Shown here one piece after another: positions 32,808 to 37,576 of a DNA stretch of 37,576 nt. The position numbers were made by a program, and so were the translations under genes. The notes beneath the pieces are model-generated. The model saw nothing but the letters and a program-made list of their open reading frames with translations. It searched no databases and was not told the origin of the DNA. Origin of the DNA: Caldimicrobium sp. (GTDB taxonomy: Bacteria; Desulfobacterota; Thermodesulfobacteria; Thermodesulfobacteriales; Thermodesulfobacteriaceae); contig JANXCE010000023.1 of NCBI GenBank assembly GCA_025059715.1, positions 1-37,576 on the forward strand. Reading direction: 5' to 3'. The first letter of the stretch is position 1; each line of letters begins with the position of its first letter.

Positions 32808-33785
32808 ATGGAGAGGGTGAAGGTAGCAGTAGTTGGGGCAGGACCTGCAGGGATTGCTGTTGGAGTTGAGGCAAAAGTAGCTGGTATTGAGCCTTTGGTA
32901 ATATTAGAAAAGGCACCCCATATCTGTGATACCATTGAGAGATTGTATAGACCAGGAAAAAGAGTAGATGCAATTTATAGAGGGATAGAGGTTGAGCCTA
33001 TCGGAATTTGTAGATTTGAAACCGAATCTAAGGAGTCCTTTTTGGAGAGGATGAAGACATGGGTGGAGCGGTATCAATTAAATATACATCTAAATAGTGA
33101 AGTTAATTATATTAAGAGAGTAGGGGACTTGTATGAGGTAACTGTCAACGCAGAGCCAAAGTTTTTAGCGGAGTTTGTGATAATAGCTATTGGGATATTT
33201 GGGCAACCAAAAAAGCCTGATTATCCCATTCCTAAGGAAGTGAAAGATAGAATTTTTTTTGAGCCTCCGAGTTTTTGTCCAGCTTCAGGTAAGATTTTAG
33301 TGGTAGGTGGTGGTGATACCGCCGCTGAGGTTGCTTGCTTCCTTTGTCAAAGGTGTGAAGTTTATTTATCCTACAGAAGACCCCAGTTTTTTCGTATAAA
33401 CCCTGTAAATCTTAAAATCCTTGAAGAAAAAGTAGCCCAAGGTAGAATAAAACTACTGATGGGCACAGATATTGAAAAACTTGAGGATGATAATAATAGG
33501 GTAAAGGTTTTTTATAAGGATGGCAGGGTGGACAGCTATGATTTCATATTCTATTGTCTTGGGGGGAGCACACCGAAGGGATTCTTAAAATATATTGGAG
33601 TAGAGTTTGATTTGGAGGATAATCCTAAGCTAAACGAGTTTTATGAAACGAGTCTTCCCAAGCTATTCTTAGCTGGAGATATAGCGGTGCAGAGGGGAAC
33701 AATTCAGCTTGCTTTTAACACTGCTCATATTATAATTAAGCGTATTAAGGATATACTATCCGAAGAGGCCCATGACCAAAAGTAG
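32808..33785 (+). CDS. YpdA-like FAD/NAD(P)-dependent oxidoreductase
   Basis: The 325-residue two-dinucleotide-binding flavoprotein has VAVVGAGPAGIAVGVEA (FAD), LVVGGGDTAAEVACFL as KILVVGGGDTAAEVA (NAD(P)), and LFLAGDIAVQRGTIQLAFNTA split as LAGDIA...IQLAF. It lacks a redox CxxC, so it is not a classical thioredoxin reductase and is closer to YpdA, a bacillithiol disulfide reductase. The substrate here is unknown. A GGGGGTGG ribosome site precedes the ATG. The stop overlaps the transporter start by 14 bp. Confidence 0.8.
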   Translation: MERVKVAVVGAGPAGIAVGVEAKVAGIEPLVILEKAPHICDTIERLYRPGKRVDAIYRGIEVEPIGICRFETESKESFLERMKTWVERYQLNIHLNSEVNYIKRVGDLYEVTVNAEPKFLAEFVIIAIGIFGQPKKPDYPIPKEVKDRIFFEPPSFCPASGKILVVGGGDTAAEVACFLCQRCEVYLSYRRPQFFRINPVNLKILEEKVAQGRIKLLMGTDIEKLEDDNNRVKVFYKDGRVDSYDFIFYCLGGSTPKGFLKYIGVEFDLEDNPKLNEFYETSLPKLFLAGDIAVQRGTIQLAFNTAHIIIKRIKDILSEEAHDQK

Positions 33786-35280
33786 GGAGACCTGGGGCAC
33801 AAAAGTAGGGTTAATTTTAGCCTCCGCTGGAAATGCGGTGGGCTTGGGAAACTTACTTCGTTTTCCCTCAAAAGCTGCTTTATATGGTGGTGGTGCCTTT
33901 ATGGTGCCCTACTTTATTTCCCTCTTGCTTTTGGGTCTTCCCGTGATGCTAATAGAGTGGGTCATTGGAAGATATGCAGGAAGATTTGGTCATGGATCCA
34001 TGACTGGCATTATGGGATTATTTTTCAAACAGGCAAGTTGGGCGCGAGCCCTTGGTTCCCTTGGTGTGGCAATCCCCATACTTATCGTGATGTATTATCT
34101 TTATGTTGAATCTTGGACCTTAGGGTTTGCCATTTTGTCTCTACTTGGTAGGCTGCCTGAGCCCCAGCCTTCGTTAGATCCTAAAATGGCCATGGCACCT
34201 TATGTGAACTTTTTTAAAGAATATACCAAACCTTCATTTCTGGCAGGAGTCTTTTTCTGGATAACTTTAATAATTAATTGGGTCATTTTACAGAGAGGGG
34301 TAGTCCGTGGCATAGAACTTACTGCAAAGATTGGAATGCCTCTTCTGATCGCTATGGGCCTCTTTTTGGGAATAATTTCCCTTGCAACAAATAATTGGGC
34401 AGGTTTGGAAGGATTAAAATTTATTTATAATCTAAATCTTTCGGGAATAAAGGATCCTATGGTTTGGATTGAGGCTTCAGGCCAGATCTTTTTTACCTTG
34501 TCTTTAGGTATGGGAGCTATTGCTACCTATGCCAGTTATGTTAAGCCAAGAGAGGATGTAGTTAAGGCAGGGCTGTGGACCGCTGGAGTTAATGAATTCG
34601 TGGAAGTAATAATTGGAGCAAGCATTGCCATACCAGCAGCCTTTGCCATGTTTGGAGCTCTCGCTATTCCAGAATTAGCTAAGGAGGGAACATTTAGGTT
34701 AGGCTTTATGACCATGCCAGCAATCCTTATGAATCTTCCCCTAGGGCAGATTTTATCCTTCATTTGGTTTATGCTTCTTTTTGTAGCTGCTTTAACTTCC
34801 TCTTTAGCTCTTATTCAGCCAATGATTGCACTTTTTGAAGATGAGATGAAATGGAGTCATACAAAGGCTGTTGCCGTAAGTATGCTAATGGTCATCATTG
34901 GAGCACATTGTTGCGCCTTTTTACCTCACTTCTTGGATGAGTTTGACTTTTGGGCAGGAGCTGTGTTTCTCTTGCTTCTTGCTTTTATTGAGATAATTGT
35001 TTTTGTCTGGGTATTTGGGATTGATAATTTCTATCAGGAATTAACCAGAGACACTGCTATAAAACTTCCTAAGATTTTCGTTTACATCATAGGCATTCTG
35101 TCTCCACTGTTTATAATCTTTATAGCCTATTTTTGGTTCAGTGAAAAGATTCTTGAGGTGCTAACGGAGAAGGATCCTTTCAAATGGTTAGCCCGGCTAT
35201 TCATATTAGGAGTAGTAATTTTTCTATGCATAATAGCTATAATTAGCAGAAAAAGGGTTCTCGAGGGTCCGAGGATATAG
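33772..35280 (+). CDS. Sodium-dependent SNF/NSS-family transporter
   Basis: The 502-residue protein has about twelve membrane helices and the family N-terminus TWGTKVGLILASAGNAVGLGNLLRFP (ligand and Na+ site in helix 1), the LeuT-like unwound helix 6 region (IFFTLSLGMGAIATYASYV) and KAGLWTAGVNEFVEVIIG. Members co-transport amino acids or related small molecules with Na+. Substrate not predictable. It overlaps the flavoprotein gene by 14 bp, so the two are probably co-translated. Confidence 0.9.
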   Translation: MTKSRETWGTKVGLILASAGNAVGLGNLLRFPSKAALYGGGAFMVPYFISLLLLGLPVMLIEWVIGRYAGRFGHGSMTGIMGLFFKQASWARALGSLGVAIPILIVMYYLYVESWTLGFAILSLLGRLPEPQPSLDPKMAMAPYVNFFKEYTKPSFLAGVFFWITLIINWVILQRGVVRGIELTAKIGMPLLIAMGLFLGIISLATNNWAGLEGLKFIYNLNLSGIKDPMVWIEASGQIFFTLSLGMGAIATYASYVKPREDVVKAGLWTAGVNEFVEVIIGASIAIPAAFAMFGALAIPELAKEGTFRLGFMTMPAILMNLPLGQILSFIWFMLLFVAALTSSLALIQPMIALFEDEMKWSHTKAVAVSMLMVIIGAHCCAFLPHFLDEFDFWAGAVFLLLLAFIEIIVFVWVFGIDNFYQELTRDTAIKLPKIFVYIIGILSPLFIIFIAYFWFSEKILEVLTEKDPFKWLARLFILGVVIFLCIIAIISRKRVLEGPRI

Positions 35281-35304
35281 AGTAATTCTAAGCATTCAAA
35301 AAAA

Positions 35305-35376
35305 GCCGGCGTAGCTCAGAGGCAGAGCAGTGGATTCGTAATCCACAGGTCGTGGGTTCGATCCCCACCGCCGGCT
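35305..35376 (+). tRNA. tRNA-Thr (anticodon CGT)
   Basis: The cloverleaf is complete: acceptor GCCGGCG / CGCCGGC, D stem GCTC / GAGC, anticodon stem GTGGA / TCCAC with loop TTCGTAA (anticodon CGT), variable AGGTC, T stem GTGGG / CCCAC with TTCGATC. Discriminator T at 35376; CCA is not encoded. It reads ACG codons. Confidence 0.96.
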
Positions 35377-36019
35377 TAATCCTTTCTTGTTAAGATCAAG
35401 GCTTGCTACCTCCTTAGGTGGGTCCTCTTGCTTATCACAAGTCGTGAAATATCAAACTTAAAGGTATATCCATGCAAAAGGGGAAGTATGTTTTAGGTGA
35501 CCTCTCTTTCATTCCTAATTGACTCCTTTGTCTCAGGAATGCCCTTTCTATTGCCCATTAATATAAATTCCTACCCTATTTAGAACTCTGAATAAAAATT
35601 TAATACCACAAAATTCTAATATAACTTACAAAAGCCATTTTCATACGCTACTGGAAACCCCTTCACTACATCCAAAACTTGTTTATAGGCGTTAATTTCT
35701 ATGCTCTCCACACAGGTTAAAACATTTATGTTGAGAGGCATTCACAAATCCCTTTCAGGAAGTTTTTATAGATAATTATTTAAAGAAGAGAGAGTTCTAA
35801 TCTTAAGTTGTATAATCTATGGTCTTTTAGATAAAGGAGACCTCATTTTTTAATTGACGATTTTGTTGAGAATCTGTGTGGGAGATGTCTATTTTTAAGT
35901 CCTACTTGAAAGCAGGGAAAAAGGAGGATGTTTAGAGTGCAAAGGTAAATAGAATTTACTTTAAAGCACCTTTCTCATAGAGCTATATCCAGAAGAGGTT
36001 TTAACCTAATGGCGAAAAC
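35377..36019. other. About 640 bp without a recognisable gene
   Basis: All six frames are broken. The longest minus-strand piece worth noting is 35616-35741 (41 residues, beginning MPLNINVLTCVESIEINAYK), which may be a decayed gene fragment but matches no family I know. A 14-bp stretch at 35442-35455 equals part of the last CRISPR spacer-sized segment. The position just after a tRNA gene is a common integration site, but no attachment-site duplication of the tRNA end was seen. Confidence 0.5.
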
Positions 36020-36577
36020 TCAAGATCCAAATCTTATTAAGACCAAAAGGAGGCTCAGGAAGGAAAAGCCACCTACAATTAACCACTGAAGGAAATTAAA
36101 TCTTCTCTCCAAGGCCTCAAAGCGGGTATCCATTTCCCTTTGCAGAGCCTCAAATCGGGTATTCATTTCCTTTTGTAGAGCTTCAAAGCGGGCATTCATG
36201 GCCTCAAAGCGGGTATCCATTTCCTTTTGCAGAGCTTCAAATCTGGTATTCATTTCCTTTTGTAGAGCTTCAAAGCGGGCATTCATAGCTTCAAAGCGGG
36301 TGTTCATTTCCTTTTGTAGAGCTTCAAAGCGGGCATTCATGGCCTCAAAGCGAGCATTCATCTCCTTCATCAAGGCGCTAAACCTTTCCTCCTCTAATTG
36401 CCTCAAAAACTTTAGCTCTTCTTCCACTCTCAATAGCCTCTCCACTAAGGAGATCTCCCTTGCCTCCCGCTCATGCTTTATCACAAATTCCCCTAGCTTT
36501 TCCTTGATGACCTCTTCCACAATGGAGGCCACCCACTCTTTAAACTCTCTCTGAGTTAAAGCTTGAGCTTCATTCAT
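36020..36577 (-). CDS. Repeat-built coiled-coil protein with C-terminal membrane helix, unknown function
   Basis: Residues 1-67 are a helical acidic N-terminus. Residues 68-160 are built from two unit types, 7 residues (AMNARFE) and 11 residues (ALQKEMNTRFE), repeated in mixed order, which predicts a long parallel coiled coil of mixed heptad/hendecad phase. Residues 163-182 form a membrane helix, leaving a very short tail (IRFGS). It resembles the broad DUF1640-like coiled-coil group. An AAGGGGG ribosome site precedes the ATG. The gene stands alone between the tRNA region and the CRISPR array; a link to CRISPR is not shown. Confidence 0.75.
   Translation of the reverse strand: MNEAQALTQREFKEWVASIVEEVIKEKLGEFVIKHEREAREISLVERLLRVEEELKFLRQLEEERFSALMKEMNARFEAMNARFEALQKEMNTRFEAMNARFEALQKEMNTRFEALQKEMDTRFEAMNARFEALQKEMNTRFEALQREMDTRFEALERRFNFLQWLIVGGFSFLSLLLVLIRFGS
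36098..36376 (-). repeat. 33-bp and 21-bp in-frame tandem repeats
   Basis: Near-identical units encoding ALQKEMNTRFE (33 bp) and AMNARFE (21 bp) alternate in the coiled-coil gene. Nucleotide identity between copies is high, so copy number is likely to vary between strains and may collapse in assembly. Confidence 0.85.
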
Positions 36578-36608
36578 TTTTGCCCCCTTAAGTGAGTCTT
36601 AACTGATA

Positions 36609-36636
36609 AGTATAATAGCTTTTCATGAGCGGGCAA
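36609..36636 (-). promoter_or_regulatory. Candidate promoter for the coiled-coil gene
   Basis: Minus-strand TTGCCC (36636-36631) and TATACT (36614-36609), 16 bp apart, lie about 30 bp upstream of the ATG at 36577 and its AAGGGGG ribosome site. The rest of 36578-36834 shows nothing else clear. Confidence 0.45.
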
Positions 36637-36834
36637 GCCTAATCCTTGGCTTTTTGATTTTGACTAAAGAGAGTAAAAGAGGAAATAGGTTAGGAGGAAA
36701 AGACCAAGATACCTCACTTCTATTTGAGATGAGCATACCTTTTTTCTAATCTTAAGAACCTTTTGTGAATAACTTTGGGAACATTTTTAGAGCAGGTATT
36801 GATCTGCTTTCAGAAGTCACGATCTTCCTTAGGT

Positions 36835-37081
36835 TGCGGCGCGTTGCCCTTTCCCTATGCAATCCCTTTTAAAGCGGGATGGGTTGCCCTTTCTCATGCA
36901 ATCCCCTTTGAAGCGGGGCGGGTTGCAACGAATAGGGCGCAAATTATAGGAAAGAAGGGAGACAGAGTCGCAATCCCCTTTGAAGCGGGGCGGGTTGCTT
37001 TTTTCTCATGCAATCCCCTTTGAAGCGGGGCGGGTTGCATTTTTCTCATGCAATCCCCTTTGAAGCGGGGCGGGTTGCAAC
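36835..37081. repeat. Degenerate, short-spaced repeat units at the array trailer
   Basis: 29-bp repeat cores (GCAATCCC...GGGTTGC) at 36859-36887, 36898-36926, 36970-36998, 37010-37038 and 37050-37078 are mostly separated by only 10-11 bp of nearly constant sequence ending TTTCTCAT, giving a period of about 40 bp. One ordinary 37-bp spacer (36930-36966) sits among them. A further partial repeat tail is at 36835-36847. Confidence 0.8.
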
Positions 37082-37576
37082 CGGAAGTGTAGATCACGTC
37101 ATAATATCAACCTATTCAAGTCGCAATCCCCTTTGAAGCGGGGCGGGTTGCAACAGATATTCTAGTTGTGTTTCAAATAAGAGGAAATAGAGTCGCAATC
37201 CCCTTTGAAGCGGGGCGGGTTGCAACAGGGCATCAAGCCACGGCTGAGGTTTTGTCACACATCTTGTCGCAATCCCCTTTGAAGCGGGGCGGGTTGCAAC
37301 TTATTTGTAGCAAGACACCTAATTAACTTAATCTTTTGTCGCAATCCCCTTTGAAGCGGGGCGGGTTGCAACAGCAATATCACGTCTTAGTGGTATAGCC
37401 CGTGAAGCGTCGCAATCCCCTTTGAAGCGGGGCGGGTTGCAACTTAAACCCTTTTGCTTCCACTTTACACTCACCACTTGTCGCAATCCCCTTTGAAGCG
37501 GGGCGGGTTGCAACGAATACATCGTGAAATATCAATAGAGAAGCGAAGTGGTCGCGATCGACGGTGTGGGGGGGGG
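36835..37576 (-). CRISPR. CRISPR array, truncated by the window end, without cas genes in view
   Basis: Seven full 35-bp units (36967 in part, then starts at 37120, 37192, 37266, 37338, 37409, 37480) begin GTCGCAATCCCC and end GGGCGGGTTGCAAC on the plus strand. Their spacers are 36-39 bp and all different (37155-37191, 37227-37265, 37301-37337, 37373-37408, 37444-37479 and a last 36-bp one at 37515-37550). Read on the minus strand the repeat ends in ATTGCGAC, resembling the ATTGAAAC-type crRNA handle, and CCCC...GGGG can form a short hairpin; so the crRNA is probably minus-strand and the leader lies to the right, outside the window. The left end (36835-37081) is degenerate and irregular, as expected for a trailer. 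Type cannot be assigned without cas genes. Confidence 0.92.

Noticed and set aside
35616-35741. 41-residue minus-strand frame as a gene
   Set aside because: No ribosome site or family likeness; it is recorded only as a possible decayed fragment.
36635-36655. Intrinsic terminator (AAGCC...GGCTT with five T's) on the plus strand
   Set aside because: The stem is only 5 bp with a wide loop, and no plus-strand gene ends just upstream.
36775-37522. Open frames within the CRISPR region on both strands (for example 36775-37023, 36894-37097, 37328-37522)
   Set aside because: They are translations of the repeat units (recurrent RPASKGIA / PLQRGL) and not genes.

Overview
The window is AT-rich, densely coded bacterial DNA. 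The proteins are rich in Lys, Glu and Ile and look thermophile-like. A KpsC/Wza-type capsule locus, a CpoB-like lipoprotein, a NikMNQO/CbiMNQO-type metal importer, periplasmic-type respiratory subunits and many universal stress proteins suggest a Gram-negative anaerobic thermophile. A member of the Thermodesulfobacteria (Caldimicrobium/Thermodesulfobacterium-like) would fit, but that is inference from gene content. The left edge cuts a gene. The right edge ends inside a CRISPR array in poorly resolved poly-G sequence, so it is probably a contig end.

Layout. 1-3.5 kb (minus strand): decayed capsule/exopolysaccharide locus with a glycosyltransferase running off the left edge, a KpsC-like gene split by a one-base frameshift, and the 3' stub of a Wza-like export gene next to IS3-type remnants. 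3.5-9.5 kb (minus): a long collinear run, cbiM-cbiN-like-cbiQ-cbiO, recN, a PP-loop protein and a SAM hydrolase. Its putative promoter upstream of cbiM carries an operator-like palindrome. 9.6-10.9 kb (plus): class II aldolase. 10.9-15.0 kb (minus): dnaX-ybaB-recR-(unknown kinase-like gene)-dprA, a replication/recombination operon with a candidate promoter and a leader hairpin.

15.2-23.4 kb: the most distinctive part. On the plus strand are an orphan formate-dehydrogenase-like iron-sulfur subunit plus diheme cytochrome b, then a UspA protein, an unlisted 57-residue membrane peptide, a YeiH-type transporter with an extra hydrophilic region, a second Usp lacking the ATP motif, and a membrane-anchored protein of unknown function. 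Facing them on the minus strand is a two-component system: a sensor kinase with a CxxCH haem-binding motif and an NtrC-type regulator. The two plus-strand transcription units share an unusual two-part upstream element (GTTACC, then exactly 32 bp later a TTAC...GGTAAC palindrome at the -35 position). I read this as a co-regulated redox or sulfur-stress module, possibly undescribed.

23.5-27.0 kb (plus): a divergent DAHP-synthase-family enzyme, phosphomannomutase/phosphoglucomutase, a DciA-like protein and a third Usp. 27.0-31.7 kb (minus): recJ, a dGTPase-like HD hydrolase, a formyltransferase and a CpoB-like lipoprotein. 31.8-35.3 kb (plus): galE, a YpdA-like flavoprotein and a sodium:neurotransmitter-symporter-family transporter. 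A tRNA-Thr(CGT) follows, then about 640 bp without recognisable genes, a repeat-built coiled-coil membrane protein, and a CRISPR array without cas genes in view. The left (trailer) end of the array holds degenerate repeat units separated by only 10-11 bp.
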